A DNA stretch of 64,000 bases from Caballeronia sordidicola (lineage in GTDB: Bacteria > Pseudomonadota > Gammaproteobacteria > Burkholderiales > Burkholderiaceae): positions 667,502 through 731,501 of the forward strand of contig NZ_FCOC02000001.1 of the NCBI RefSeq assembly GCF_001544455.2, given 5' to 3'. The translations under genes were made by a program, and so were the position numbers. This document shows, piece after piece, positions 18,701-28,506 of the stretch. Each line of letters starts with the position of its first letter. Position 1 is the first letter of the stretch. Under the pieces are notes generated by a model. It did no database searches. It had not been told where the DNA came from and worked only from the letters and a program-made list of their open reading frames with translations.

Positions 18701-19456
18701 ATGATCCACGATCCCACCCCAGACCACGACAATGCCAACGCAGCCAATGCGGGATCAAGCGAAGTCGAGCAGACGCCCGAAACCCGCCCGCACCGCCGCA
18801 TCCGCAGCTTTGTGACGCGCGCGGGCCGGGTATCGACAGGACAACGCCGCGCGCTCGATGATTTCGGCCCGCGCTTCGTCCTGCCTTTCTCGCCGCAACC
18901 GCTCGACTGGGACGCCGCGTTTGGCCGCAGCGCGCCGCGCGTGCTTGAAATCGGCTTTGGCATGGGCGGGACAACAGCGGAAATCGCCGCAGCACGCCCA
19001 GCCGATGACTTCCTGGGCGTCGAGGTGCATGAACCCGGCGTGGGCGCGCTGCTCAAGCTGATCGGCGAACAAGGGCTGTCAAATATCCGGATCGTCCAGC
19101 ACGACGCCGTGGAAGTGCTCGAGCAGATGATCGCCGGTCAAAGTCTTGACGGTGTCCACATCTATTTTCCGGACCCGTGGCACAAGGCGCGTCACCACAA
19201 GCGCCGTCTGATCCAGCCAGCGTTTGTCGCGCTGCTGGTGTCGCGGCTGAAACCGGGCGGCTACCTGCATCTCGCGACCGACTGGCAAAACTACGCCGAG
19301 CAAATGCTCGAAGTGTTATCAGCCGAACCGGCGCTGGAAAATACATCGGATGCGGGCTATGCGGCGCGTCCCGATTATCGGCCGGTAACCAAGTTCGAAC
19401 GCCGGGGCCTGAAACTCGGCCACGGCGTGTGGGATCTGGTCTTCAAGCGGCGCTGA
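18701..19456 (+). CDS. trmB: tRNA (guanine-N7)-methyltransferase
   Basis: 251 residues from ATG 18701; the frame extends upstream to 18620 but the [10 protein letters not shown] start is preferred for length. It is a Rossmann-fold SAM methyltransferase: [16 protein letters not shown] is motif [15 protein letters not shown] motif II, and [19 protein letters not shown] the TrmB signature. It forms m7G46 in tRNA variable loops. The first 45 residues are a low-complexity Ala/Asn/Asp/Arg-rich extension. Confidence 0.95.
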   Translation: MIHDPTPDHDNANAANAGSSEVEQTPETRPHRRIRSFVTRAGRVSTGQRRALDDFGPRFVLPFSPQPLDWDAAFGRSAPRVLEIGFGMGGTTAEIAAARPADDFLGVEVHEPGVGALLKLIGEQGLSNIRIVQHDAVEVLEQMIAGQSLDGVHIYFPDPWHKARHHKRRLIQPAFVALLVSRLKPGGYLHLATDWQNYAEQMLEVLSAEPALENTSDAGYAARPDYRPVTKFERRGLKLGHGVWDLVFKRR

Positions 19457-19480
19457 TATCGCGCGGCCAAATGCAAAACG

Positions 19481-19508
19481 GGCCGTTCCGGCTCACGCTG
19501 GAACGGCC
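19481..19508 (-). terminator. Hairpin between trmB and uppP
   Basis: GGCCGTTCCGGC, loop TCAC, GCTGGAACGGCC. On the minus strand it is followed by CGTTTTGCATTT, so it probably ends the uppP transcript; on the plus strand the tail is poor. Confidence 0.65.
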
Positions 19509-19560
19509 TGGTTCATTTGCATCGGCCATTTTGGAGTCGGCAAAAAGCAACCGCGCGAAC

Positions 19561-20394
19561 TTACTCCGCCCAGCTCAATCCGCCGCTGTACCCCACGATC
19601 AGGATCAGCAAGCCAAAACCGATCCGATACCACGCAAACGCGGTGAAATCGTGCGTGGCGACATAGCGCAGCAGCCATCGGATACAGATGAACGCGCTGA
19701 TGAACGCCGCCACCAATCCGACCAGGAAGAGCCCGAGCGAATCCACTGATAACGTCTTCCAGTCCCTGGCAAGCTCATACAGCGTCGCGCCGAAAATAAT
19801 CGGGATCGCGAGGAAGAATGAGAACTCGGTCGCGACCTTGCGCTCCAGCCCGAACAACATTCCGCCAATAATCGTCGATCCCGAGCGCGACGTGCCCGGA
19901 ATGAGCGCGAAACATTGGGCAAGGCCAACCTTCAGCGCGTCGGAGTAACTGAGGTTGTCGACCGAGGTCACGCGCGGAGCGATATTCCTTTCGCGGTTTC
20001 GCGCCTCGGCCCACAAGATCACAATCCCGCCCACGATCAACGCCACCGAAACGGGCACCGGCGCGAACAATACAGCCTTGATGTGTTTTTCAAGCAGCAG
20101 CCCCAGCACGATGGCCGGAACGGTCGCAATGATCACGTTGAGCGTGAACCGCCGTGCTTGCGGTTGCGTGGGAATCCCGGCCACGACAGCGCCGATCTTG
20201 CGACGGTATTCCCAGACAATGGCGAGGATCGCGCCGAACTGGATCACGACGTCGAACGTTTTTGCCTGCGCGTTCGTGAAGTTGAGCAAACTGCCCGCGA
20301 CAATCAGGTGTCCCGTACTCGATACCGGCAAGAACTCGGTCAACCCTTCCACCACGCCCAGAATCAGCGCCTTGCAAAATAGAATCCCGTCCAT
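19561..20394 (-). CDS. uppP: Undecaprenyl-diphosphatase
   Basis: 277 residues, about eight membrane helices, full BacA/UppP family length. The two active-site motifs are present: [16 protein letters not shown] (residues 16–31) and [13 protein letters not shown] (mid-protein). It dephosphorylates undecaprenyl pyrophosphate to recycle the lipid carrier for peptidoglycan and surface polysaccharides. Overproduction gives bacitracin resistance in other bacteria. Monocistronic by appearance. Confidence 0.97.
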   Translation of the reverse strand: MDGILFCKALILGVVEGLTEFLPVSSTGHLIVAGSLLNFTNAQAKTFDVVIQFGAILAIVWEYRRKIGAVVAGIPTQPQARRFTLNVIIATVPAIVLGLLLEKHIKAVLFAPVPVSVALIVGGIVILWAEARNRERNIAPRVTSVDNLSYSDALKVGLAQCFALIPGTSRSGSTIIGGMLFGLERKVATEFSFFLAIPIIFGATLYELARDWKTLSVDSLGLFLVGLVAAFISAFICIRWLLRYVATHDFTAFAWYRIGFGLLILIVGYSGGLSWAE

Positions 20395-20475
20395 CTGTCC
20401 GCCCTTTTGCCATGGTTCGGCCGTCGCCGGCCTGTCGTTCCGGCGCGCCGCGTGCGGACTTGCATCGAAAAAATG

Positions 20476-21075
20476 CTACTTTTCGACGATCTGCACGCGT
20501 ATGCCGTTTGTAAGGACGGTGATTGTACCGGGTTCGTAATTCACTCCGGCAAACTGCAACTGTTCGGGCTTGAACGTGTAGATAGGGTAACGATCCAGAA
20601 ACTGCGTCGCGATGACCGCGCCCGCCGCGTTGATCTGCTGGTTGTACTGCGCGGCGTCGCCCGTTACCTGGCTGTCGTCGACTGTCGGCGACATCAGGAT
20701 GACCGAATGACTGGCGGCGTCGTAAGCAAGCTGACTCGACAGCGTAAAGACGCCCGTCACCGGATTTGGCATGAAAGGCGTTGCCAGACGCGCGTCGACT
20801 CGCACGGTAATGCGGTTGCGGTCCGGCGCGAGGCCGACCAGCGGATTGGCCAGCGTGACATCGAAAATCTGCGATGCCGTGCGTTGAAACGGAAACTTGC
20901 GCTGCACGGCGTCCTGGACTTCTGCCCGGCTGAACGTGTAGTGATCCGGAATGAACGGGAATATGGATGCAGCGCGCGCAGGGGTCACTCTTTGCGTTCC
21001 CAACGCCACCGCGCTTGCTCCGCCCAAAGCCGCGAGCAGGAACCGGCGCCGCTTCGGCGCAACGGCTTGAGTCAT
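20476..21075 (-). CDS. DUF1439 domain protein, exported
   Basis: 199 residues from ATG 21075, which has GGAGA seven bases upstream; the frame reaches back to 21105. The N terminus carries KRRRFLLAALGGASAVALG, a twin-arginine-like or strongly basic signal sequence. The rest (beginning FPFIPDHYTFSRAEVQDAVQRKFPFQRT) matches the DUF1439/YceB type of periplasmic protein with an SMP-like lipid-binding fold in known structures. Ligand unknown. It is 38 bases downstream of the YkgJ-type gene, likely the same transcript. Confidence 0.8.
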   Translation of the reverse strand: MTQAVAPKRRRFLLAALGGASAVALGTQRVTPARAASIFPFIPDHYTFSRAEVQDAVQRKFPFQRTASQIFDVTLANPLVGLAPDRNRITVRVDARLATPFMPNPVTGVFTLSSQLAYDAASHSVILMSPTVDDSQVTGDAAQYNQQINAAGAVIATQFLDRYPIYTFKPEQLQFAGVNYEPGTITVLTNGIRVQIVEK

Positions 21076-21113
21076 GCGAGATTCTCCAGTAACTTGAATG
21101 AGCATTCGACCAT

Positions 21114-21428
21114 TCAGGCGCGCTCGGGTTGCGCGGGTTGTGCGGGTTTCGTATCGAATTCAAGCTGCTTGAGCCAGGCGAGCGCGTGGTCACGGGTGTT
21201 TCCGCACATTGGCTCCGATGGCTTGAGGCCCGAGCAACACGCCGGCCGCAGCGGATCGCCGAAAATCGCGCAGCGCAAATCCTCTCCGAGTTGCACGCAG
21301 CGCACACCCGCCGGCTTGCCGTTGGGCATGCCGGGAATCGCGCTCGAGATGGACGGCGCGATACAGCACGCGCCGCACGCTTCGCGGCAGGCATGGACGG
21401 ACCTGATCGGATTGGGGACAACGGCCAT
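21114..21428 (-). CDS. YkgJ family cysteine-cluster protein
   Basis: 104 residues with nine cysteines. [14 protein letters not shown] near the N terminus, then RCVQ, RCAIF, ACCSG and MCGN form the cysteine-cluster pattern of the YkgJ/UPF0153 family, expected to bind zinc or an iron-sulfur centre. No enzymatic activity is established for the family. It is first in a two-gene unit with the DUF1439 protein and divergent from hemN. Confidence 0.85.
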   Translation of the reverse strand: MAVVPNPIRSVHACREACGACCIAPSISSAIPGMPNGKPAGVRCVQLGEDLRCAIFGDPLRPACCSGLKPSEPMCGNTRDHALAWLKQLEFDTKPAQPAQPERA

Positions 21429-21565
21429 GGGTCGGGCGGCTTTTCAATACATGTAACCCTGCATTGTGCCACCGCGTGTCAAGCCACGCGGCTGCGGCGT
21501 TATCACGCAAGAATCGTGGAAATTTGTCGGCTAGACTCGAACGATCTATTCATGGCCTGTCAGCA

Positions 21566-22939
21566 ATGTCCCTCTTTCGCCCCGATCTGCTCACGAAATA
21601 TGACGCGGCCGGGCCGCGCTACACGTCGTATCCGACCGCCGTTCAGTTCACCGAATCCTTCGATCGCGATCATTATCTACGGGCGGCGGCGGACAAGGAC
21701 GCGGCATCGGCAGATCTTTCGCTGTACTTCCATATCCCCTTCTGCGACACGGTGTGTTTCTATTGCGGCTGCAACAAGATAGCAACGAAAAACCGCGGAC
21801 ACGCGCGGCCGTATCTTGATCGGCTAAAACGTGAAATTGCCTTGCAGGCAGCGTGTTTCGATACAGCCCGTCCCATCTCGCAATTGCATTGGGGCGGCGG
21901 CACGCCGACGTTTTTATCGCACGAGGAAATGACCGAGCTGATGGTCGCGACCGGCGAATCGTTCCGGCTCCTTCCGGACGCGCAAGCCGAGTATTCCATC
22001 GAAATCGATCCGCGCGAGGCGTCGGCGGAAACCATTGGCGTATTGCGGGAACTGGGCTTCAACCGGTTGAGCTTCGGCGTGCAGGATTTCGACCTGCGCG
22101 TGCAGCAAGCGGTCAATCGCGTGCAGCCGTTCGAGATGACCGAAGCGGTAATGTCGGCGGCTCGAGCGGAGCAATTCAAGTCGGTCAGCGTGGACCTGAT
22201 CTACGGATTACCGCATCAAAGCGTGGAGAGCTTCAGCCGCACGCTCGATACGATTATCGGCCTGGCTCCGGACCGGCTGTCCGTATTCGGCTACGCGCAT
22301 ATGCCGAGTCTTTTCAAGATGCAGCGGCATATCGATGAAACCGCGCTGCCCTCGCCCGCCGTGCGTCTTGCGATACTCGAACGGGTTATCGAGAAGCTGA
22401 CCGGGGCGGGTTACGTGTATATCGGAATGGATCACTTCGCGCTTCCCACCGATGAACTCGCGATTGCCCAGCGTGCCGGGACACTTCAGCGCAACTTCCA
22501 GGGCTACAGCACGCAGGCGGATTGCGACTTGATTGGCCTGGGCGTTTCGTCCATCGGCAAAGTCGGCGATGTTTATGCGCAGAACGCCAAGGACATGGCC
22601 GGATACGCGGCGGCAATCGACCGGGGCGAGCTGGCAATTGCGCGCGGTGTGCGGCTTGGCGCCGACGACCGCATGCGGCGCGACATCATCGCTCAACTGA
22701 TGTGCCAGTTTTCGTTGCGCTTCGACGCCATCGAGGCGGTGTATGGCATCCGGTTTCCCGTGGCGTTCGCAAGTGAACTGGAACGGCTGAAACTGCTCGA
22801 AGCCGACGGACTGGTAGAAGTGACGCGTACCGGCATCAACGTGCTTGCCGACGGACGCATGCTGGTGCGCAACGTGGCGATGATCTTCGATCGCTATCTC
22901 GCCGGAAACGCCGAGCGGCGTTTCTCAAGAACAATCTGA
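21566..22939 (+). CDS. hemN: Oxygen-independent coproporphyrinogen III oxidase
   Basis: 457 residues from ATG 21566 (MSLFRPDLLTKYDAAGPRYTSYP), matching the E. coli HemN length. It is a radical-SAM enzyme: C60-x3-C64-x2-C67 in IPFCDTVCFYCGC ligates the 4Fe-4S cluster. HWGGGTPTFLS is the SAM-binding glycine motif. It converts coproporphyrinogen III to protoporphyrinogen IX without oxygen, in the cytoplasm. I see no FNR box in the 137 bases before the start. It complements hemL as a second haem-pathway gene in the window. Confidence 0.97.
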   Translation: MSLFRPDLLTKYDAAGPRYTSYPTAVQFTESFDRDHYLRAAADKDAASADLSLYFHIPFCDTVCFYCGCNKIATKNRGHARPYLDRLKREIALQAACFDTARPISQLHWGGGTPTFLSHEEMTELMVATGESFRLLPDAQAEYSIEIDPREASAETIGVLRELGFNRLSFGVQDFDLRVQQAVNRVQPFEMTEAVMSAARAEQFKSVSVDLIYGLPHQSVESFSRTLDTIIGLAPDRLSVFGYAHMPSLFKMQRHIDETALPSPAVRLAILERVIEKLTGAGYVYIGMDHFALPTDELAIAQRAGTLQRNFQGYSTQADCDLIGLGVSSIGKVGDVYAQNAKDMAGYAAAIDRGELAIARGVRLGADDRMRRDIIAQLMCQFSLRFDAIEAVYGIRFPVAFASELERLKLLEADGLVEVTRTGINVLADGRMLVRNVAMIFDRYLAGNAERRFSRTI

Positions 22940-23060
22940 TTTGATCTGAACCTGGCCGCGCTTGCAGCGCCCGCCTGCTCGCGATACCTTTGGCAGCTTT
23001 GCCGCCCGTCGCCGTGAAACGCGCTATCGTGCGGCGTGCTCCACGTTCCACAGGCAGGCA

Positions 23061-24233
23061 ATGCATTTATCTAGAAAACGGGCAAGCGTTATTGCGGCTA
23101 TCGTTATCGTCATCCTGCTGGCGATTGGCGTCGTGCATTCGCTGCGCAAACGCGCAACAGCCAACGCACCGGCTCCTTCTTCGGCCAATGAACCGGTCAT
23201 CGAATTCACGCAGGACGATCTCACTGCCGTCGCCCGCCATACGCTGTCCGAAACACTGCCGCTCACCGGCTCGCTGCGCGCGGTCACGCAGGCGGCAGTG
23301 AAAGCGAAAGTCGCCGGCTCGGCGCTCGATGTCCGCGCGCGAGAAGGCGATACGGTCAAGGCCGGACAAATCCTGACCACGATCGATGCCCGCGATTACG
23401 CCGCGCGTGCCGACCAGTCGCGCGGACAAATGGCCGCGATGGCCGGACAACTCGACATCGCGAAACAGACGCTGGAAAACAATCGCGTGCTTGTGGAAAA
23501 AGGCTTCATCTCGAAAAATGCCTTCGATACCGCCCAAAGCCAGTACGCCATCGCCGCGGCGAATCTGGCCGCGGCGCGCGCGGCGTTGTCGTCGTCGAAC
23601 CTGTCGGTGGCGGACACCATCGTGCGCGCGCCGTTCGGCGGCCAGATTGCGTCGCGTAACGTGGAACCGGGCGAACACGTGGCGGTCGACGCCAAGCTTT
23701 TCGATATTGTCGACCTGACCCAGCTCGAACTCGAAGCACCCGTGCCGGTGGGCGAGATCGGACGCGTGCGGATCGGCCAGCCGGTGCTGCTTCGTTTCGA
23801 TGGAATCGATTCTCCCGTCAACGCCACCGTCACCCGTATCAATCCGGCCGCGCAAGCCGGCTCGCGCTCGATCATGATCTACGTCCGCGTGGCAAATCCG
23901 CAATCGACCTTGCGCATCGGCATGTTTGGAACTGGCAGCGTGATTGTCGGCAGCACGGCGAATGCGGTGGTCGTGCCGGCGACGTCCGTTCGCACGGACG
24001 GCCCGCGCCACAGCGTCTATGCAATAACGAACGGCAAGCTGGTCGAGGTTCCCGTGACAACCGGCGCGACCGGCGACGCTGGAGGCTCAAGCTGGACCGA
24101 ACTCGTGAATGCGCCGCTTGGCGAAGGCCAGCAGGTTGTGAAGAACAATCTCGGCGCTTTGCGTGTTGGCAGCGCGGTGCGTCTGGTGGGCGCCGGCGTG
24201 AACGCCGCGTCGTCACCCGTCACTTCCAGATAG
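23061..24233 (+). CDS. RND efflux periplasmic adaptor (membrane fusion protein)
   Basis: 390 residues from ATG 23061. One N-terminal membrane anchor (ASVIAAIVIVILLAIGVVH) is followed by the split lipoyl/biotinyl domain (LTGSLRAVTQAAVKAKVAGSA ... VRAPFGGQIASRNVEPGEHV). An alpha-helical hairpin lies between (GQMAAMAGQLDIAKQTLENN...), and then the beta-barrel and membrane-proximal domains. It bridges the inner-membrane pump encoded 14 bases downstream to an outer-membrane channel. No OMF gene follows, so it likely borrows one. Confidence 0.92.
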   Translation: MHLSRKRASVIAAIVIVILLAIGVVHSLRKRATANAPAPSSANEPVIEFTQDDLTAVARHTLSETLPLTGSLRAVTQAAVKAKVAGSALDVRAREGDTVKAGQILTTIDARDYAARADQSRGQMAAMAGQLDIAKQTLENNRVLVEKGFISKNAFDTAQSQYAIAAANLAAARAALSSSNLSVADTIVRAPFGGQIASRNVEPGEHVAVDAKLFDIVDLTQLELEAPVPVGEIGRVRIGQPVLLRFDGIDSPVNATVTRINPAAQAGSRSIMIYVRVANPQSTLRIGMFGTGSVIVGSTANAVVVPATSVRTDGPRHSVYAITNGKLVEVPVTTGATGDAGGSSWTELVNAPLGEGQQVVKNNLGALRVGSAVRLVGAGVNAASSPVTSR

Positions 24234-24247
24234 CGGGGCCGCGGATC

Positions 24248-27200
24248 ATGTGGTTCACGCGAATCAGCATCAACAATCCGGTTTTCGCCGCCATGATGAT
24301 GGCGGCGTTTCTCGTGATCGGCCTGTTTTCGTATCAGCGGCTAAAGGTGGATCAGTTCCCCGACATCACGTTTCCTGTGGTTGTCGTGCAGACGGCGTAT
24401 CCGGGGGCATCGCCGGAATCGGTCGAGTCCGACGTCACGCGCAAGGTCGAAGAAGCGGTCAACACGATCAGCGGTATCGATGAAATCTCGTCGCATTCGT
24501 ACGATGCGCTGTCGGTCGTGATCGTCCAGTTCGACCTGTCGGTGAACGTGATGCAGGCGGCGCAGGACGTGCGCGATAAAGTGGCGCTGATCCGGCCCGA
24601 TCTGCGTGACGGCGTGAAGGAACCGCGCGTGTTGCGCTACGACCCGGCCGATATGCCGATTGTCACCGTCGCGGTTTCGAACGCGCCGGGTTCGTCGCTG
24701 AGCACGCGCGATCTCACGACCACCGCAGACCAGATCGTGCGCAAGCGCCTGGAAACGGTGCGCGGCGTGGGATCGGTGAGCATTGTGGGAGGTGTGAAGC
24801 GGCAAGTTCGCATAGATGTCAGTCCCGACCGGCTGCAGGCGCTTTCCGTTGGCGTGGATCAGGTGATACGCGCCGTGCAGAACGAGAACCAGGAAATCCC
24901 GGCGGGGCCGCTGACATCGGCGGGTATCGAGCAAACCGTGCAGGTGAAAGGCCGTTTCCAGACGCCCGATGATTTCAAGCGGATCATCGTCGCGCGTCGC
25001 GGCGCGTCGAATGCGGGGCACGCCGTCACGCTCGATCAGGTCGCGCAAGTCGTCGACGGGCAGGAAGAACCCGACAGCATGGCGCTGCTCAACGGAAACC
25101 GGGCGCTGTTTTTATCGGTGATCAAGGCGCAGGGGGAGAACACCGTCGACGTCGCCAGCGGCATTCGCGCCGAAGTCGAGGCGCTGCAAAAGTCCGTGCC
25201 GCCGGGCGTGAAGCTCGACATTACCGACGATTCGTCGCGCGAAATCGAAAACAGCGTGAGCGAGGTCAAGGGCACGTTGCTCGAAGGCGCGCTGCTCACC
25301 ATCGCGATCGTGTTCCTGTTCCTCGGCTCCTGGCGCAGCACCGTGATCACCGGCCTTACGTTGCCGATTGCGCTGATCGGCACCTTCGCGTTCATGTACA
25401 TGGCCGGATTCACGATCAACGTGATCACGCTGATGGCGTTGTCGCTGTGCGTGGGACTGCTGATCGACGACGCAATCGTGGTGCGCGAGAACATTGTCCG
25501 GCATGTTCAGCTTGGCGCGGATCATCGCGCCGCCGCGCTCGATGGCACGAAGGAAATCGCACTCGCCGTGCTGGCGACGACTTTTTCGATCGTTGCCGTG
25601 TTCCTGCCCGTGGGGTTCATGAGCGGCATTATCGGACGGTTCTTTCATCAGTTCGGCGTCACGGTCGCGGCCGCCGTGCTGATCTCGATGTTCGTGTCGT
25701 TCACGCTCGATCCAATGCTTTCGTCGATCTGGCCCGATCCTGCGCTTCACGTCCGCGGCACGAAATATCTGGCGCGCTTTCTCGCGTATTTCGAGCACGG
25801 CGTGGAACGGCTCGCACGGTTTTATCAACGTCTGCTCGGATGGTCGCTCCGGCATCGAGTCGCGACCCTGGTGGTTGCGGCAGCGACTTTTGTCGGCAGC
25901 CTTTTTCTCGTGCCGTTGATTGGCACGGAGTTCGTGCCCAACGCCGATTTCTCCACCACGCAGATTGGTTTGAATACGCCTGTGGGAACGTCGCTGGAAG
26001 CGACCGCCGAAAAGGTCCGGCAAGTCGAAACCGTGCTCGCGCAGTACCCGGAAGTCCGTTACAGCTACGCCACCATCAACTCGGGCAACGCACAGGGCAA
26101 GAACAACGCGCTGATCACCGTGCACTTGAAGGAACGGCGCGATCGCACGCGGGGCGTGCAGGAATTGAACCAGGTGTTTCGTGAACGGTTGAAGAGCGTC
26201 GCGGGCATTGTCGTGACCGAAATCGGCATGTCCGACGGCGCGGGCTCAGCCAAAGCCGTCCAGTTCAGTCTTCAGGGTGACAACCTCGACGAGTTGCGCC
26301 GTCTTTCGGCCGACGCGCAACAACGCCTGCTGAAAATTCCCGGCCTTGTGGACCTTGACGCGAGCCTGAAAGACGACAAGCCGATTGTCGCCATCGACGT
26401 ACGGCGCGAACTCGCCTCGGACTTGGGCGTAGGCGTGGCGGAAATCGGTCAGGCGCTGCGCCCGCTGCTTTCGGGCGACGCCATCAGCACATGGCGCGCG
26501 CCGGACGATCAGGATTACGACGTGAGCGTGCGGTTGCCATCGGCTGAACGGCGCAATGTTGACGACTTGTCGAGGCTCATGATCGCCACTAGCCGCACCG
26601 ACGCCAACGGCGCGCCGCTGCTCGTGCCGTTGCGCCAGGTTGCCGCAATCGCTGAAACCACCGGGCCGGATGTGATCAGCCGACGGGATCTGTCGCGGGA
26701 AGTGGAAATCTCCGCGAACGTGACGGGACGCTCGCCGGGCGAGGTCGCCGCGGACGTCAAGAAGACGCTCGACGACATGCATCTTCCAGCCGGCTACCGA
26801 TACCGCTTCGGCGGCTCCACAAAGAGCATGAACGAGTCGTTCATCTACGCGGTCCAGGCGCTGGCGCTCGCCGTCATCTTCATTTACATGATCCTCGCCT
26901 CGCAATTCGGCAGCTTCCTGCAGCCGCTTGCGATCATGGCGTCCTTGCCGCTGACGCTGATAGGCGTGCTAGCCGCGCTGCTGCTGTTCGGTAGCACCCT
27001 GAACATGTTTTCGATCATCGGCTTCATCATGCTGATGGGGCTCGTCACGAAGAACGCGATCTTGCTCATCGACTTCGCGAATCAGGCGCGGCGAGGAAGC
27101 TTGCTCGATGCTTCCGGCCAAGGTCACGCCATGAGTTACGCCATGACCCGCCGCGACGCGCTGCTTGAGGCCGCGCGCGTGCGTCTGCGGCCAATCCTGA

Positions 27201-27463
27201 TGACCACGCTCGCAATGATCTTCGGCATGCTGCCGCTCGCGCTCGGTCTGGGCGAAGGCGGCGAACAGCGTGGGCCGCTTGGCCAGACCGTGATCGGCGG
27301 CGTGATTACTTCGTCGCTGCTGACGCTGGTTGTCGTGCCCGTGGTGTACACGGTCCTTGATGACTTCGGCGTGTGGGTATCGAGGAAATGGCGGCGCAAC
27401 GGCAATTCCACAGCGAATGCCGGGACGCTCGAACGTCCACGCGATGCCGACCGATTGCTGTAA
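24248..27463 (+). CDS. RND multidrug efflux pump, inner-membrane transporter
   Basis: 1071 residues, 12 helices in two pseudo-repeats with large periplasmic loops after helices 1 and 7. Proton-relay residues are seen as two Asp in GLLIDDAIVVREN (helix 4) and Lys in GLVTKNAILLIDFANQ (helix 10). The N terminus (WFTRISINNPVFAAMMMAAF) resembles the MdtB/MdtC/MuxB type of HAE1 pumps. It exports hydrophobic drugs, bile salts or similar with the adaptor upstream. No TetR or MarR regulator is adjacent, which is unusual for inducible pumps. Confidence 0.93.
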   Translation: MWFTRISINNPVFAAMMMAAFLVIGLFSYQRLKVDQFPDITFPVVVVQTAYPGASPESVESDVTRKVEEAVNTISGIDEISSHSYDALSVVIVQFDLSVNVMQAAQDVRDKVALIRPDLRDGVKEPRVLRYDPADMPIVTVAVSNAPGSSLSTRDLTTTADQIVRKRLETVRGVGSVSIVGGVKRQVRIDVSPDRLQALSVGVDQVIRAVQNENQEIPAGPLTSAGIEQTVQVKGRFQTPDDFKRIIVARRGASNAGHAVTLDQVAQVVDGQEEPDSMALLNGNRALFLSVIKAQGENTVDVASGIRAEVEALQKSVPPGVKLDITDDSSREIENSVSEVKGTLLEGALLTIAIVFLFLGSWRSTVITGLTLPIALIGTFAFMYMAGFTINVITLMALSLCVGLLIDDAIVVRENIVRHVQLGADHRAAALDGTKEIALAVLATTFSIVAVFLPVGFMSGIIGRFFHQFGVTVAAAVLISMFVSFTLDPMLSSIWPDPALHVRGTKYLARFLAYFEHGVERLARFYQRLLGWSLRHRVATLVVAAATFVGSLFLVPLIGTEFVPNADFSTTQIGLNTPVGTSLEATAEKVRQVETVLAQYPEVRYSYATINSGNAQGKNNALITVHLKERRDRTRGVQELNQVFRERLKSVAGIVVTEIGMSDGAGSAKAVQFSLQGDNLDELRRLSADAQQRLLKIPGLVDLDASLKDDKPIVAIDVRRELASDLGVGVAEIGQALRPLLSGDAISTWRAPDDQDYDVSVRLPSAERRNVDDLSRLMIATSRTDANGAPLLVPLRQVAAIAETTGPDVISRRDLSREVEISANVTGRSPGEVAADVKKTLDDMHLPAGYRYRFGGSTKSMNESFIYAVQALALAVIFIYMILASQFGSFLQPLAIMASLPLTLIGVLAALLLFGSTLNMFSIIGFIMLMGLVTKNAILLIDFANQARRGSLLDASGQGHAMSYAMTRRDALLEAARVRLRPILMTTLAMIFGMLPLALGLGEGGEQRGPLGQTVIGGVITSSLLTLVVVPVVYTVLDDFGVWVSRKWRRNGNSTANAGTLERPRDADRLL

Positions 27464-27515
27464 GCGCGGGTAGAAAATCCCCATGGCGGCTCGACCCCGG
27501 CCGCATGCGCGACGG

Positions 27516-27977
27516 CTATTTTTTCTCCCGGATCAAACTCGCTTCCTCGCTCCCCGTAACGGCCTTGCGCGGGCGCCCGCCGCGAGCGCCGTTCGCTCTT
27601 GCGGCTTCCGCCTTCACAGCGCTGCGGCTGGCACCGCCGGCCTTGCCCATTCGCCTCGCCATGAACGATCGGGATCCAAGCACGCCCGCGAGCAGCGGAA
27701 GAACGAGGATATCGGTGTCAACGGCGGGGAAATACAGGCCCGTGCCCGAACCCGTGATCTCGATCAACTCCAGGTCGTCATTCGACGCGTTTTCCAGGCC
27801 CTGAATCAACCGGGCCGGAATGGCAAATGATGCGCCGTTCGACAGTTCGATGGAAAGCCGCCCATCTTCTGGACGAAATATTGCGGCCAGCGCCACCGGA
27901 TTCTCGGCGACGTACTTGCGCGAGCGCTCTTCGGCTTCGCGCATCTCGCGTTCGGTGATTTCAACTAAAGCAGTCAT
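27516..27977 (-). CDS. DUF2442 domain protein
   Basis: 153 residues. The core, residues about 30–100 (NPVALAAIFRPEDGRLSIELSNGASFAIP ... FPAVDTDILVLPLLAGVLG), is the DUF2442 fold. The C-terminal 45 residues are Arg/Ala/Gly-rich and basic (AARANGARGGRPRKAV), which could contact nucleic acid. It overlaps the end of the DUF4160 gene by 17 bases. DUF2442/DUF4160 pairs are widespread accessory modules, sometimes suspected to be toxin-antitoxin-like; function is not established. Confidence 0.85.
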   Translation of the reverse strand: MTALVEITEREMREAEERSRKYVAENPVALAAIFRPEDGRLSIELSNGASFAIPARLIQGLENASNDDLELIEITGSGTGLYFPAVDTDILVLPLLAGVLGSRSFMARRMGKAGGASRSAVKAEAARANGARGGRPRKAVTGSEEASLIREKK

Positions 27978-28212
27978 GAAGCGTCTTCCATTCAGTGCAC
28001 AGCGAGCCGACTACGTTTTGCATCCGGCGGGCGAAGGTGTTGGCAGCGGTCTGTGAAAATCCGTGGTTCCTGAGCAAGGCTGGCGGTCCATGCGGACATT
28101 GCAAGTTAAAAACTGCATGTTGATCCCCGTCCAGCACATGTACGTGGGCAGGCAAGTGATCATTGAGGTAAATCACGACGCGGGCAGCGCCGATGCGAAA
28201 AATCGTTGGCAT
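27961..28212 (-). CDS. DUF4160 domain protein
   Basis: 83 residues. MPTIFRIGAARVVIYLNDHLPAHVHV is the standard DUF4160 opening (normally a MPT-hydrophobic, NDHxPxHVHV pattern), the His-x-His stretch perhaps binding metal. It is first of a two-gene unit with DUF2442, its stop lying inside the partner's start region. A 20-bp perfect palindrome lies 32 bases upstream. The last quarter (FARRMQNVVGSLCTEWKTLHDCFS) departs slightly from the usual I-x2-n-x2-L-x3-W ending but keeps the Trp. Confidence 0.85.
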   Translation of the reverse strand: MPTIFRIGAARVVIYLNDHLPAHVHVLDGDQHAVFNLQCPHGPPALLRNHGFSQTAANTFARRMQNVVGSLCTEWKTLHDCFS

Positions 28213-28244
28213 AGGTTCACTCTATCCGTTAGCAGCGCTCAAGT

Positions 28245-28264
28245 AAACCTAAGCGCTTAGGTTT
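28245..28264. promoter_or_regulatory. 20-bp perfect palindrome upstream of the DUF4160/DUF2442 pair
   Basis: AAACCTAAGC followed directly by its exact complement GCTTAGGTTT. Continuous palindromes of this length are rare by chance, and the place, 32 bases before the first start codon, suits an operator. On the plus strand the second arm is followed by TTTT, so a terminator-like role cannot be fully excluded, but there is no loop. Confidence 0.6.
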
Positions 28265-28506
28265 TTTGGCACTGTTGTTTTCTACCTGCAGACAACCGCA
28301 CGGCAGGCCGTAATCAAAGCTTATGGAACGTGCTGCACCGCCGCTATCAGCCGGATGGCTAACGTGCCCATTTTTCGGGCCAGCAGGCCATTGCAGCCGG
28401 GTATTCGTTACCGGGCTGGCTTAGAATGACAGCCACTTTCGGGGAAGGCTGGCTCACTGCGGGTTGCCAGTCGATGCCCCGTTCACGCCACTGATTCTGG
28501 TCGACC

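Noticed and set aside
21429..21565. FNR/Anr box before hemN
   Set aside because: No TTGAT-N4-ATCAA-like sequence is present in the gap, though hemN is often oxygen-regulated.
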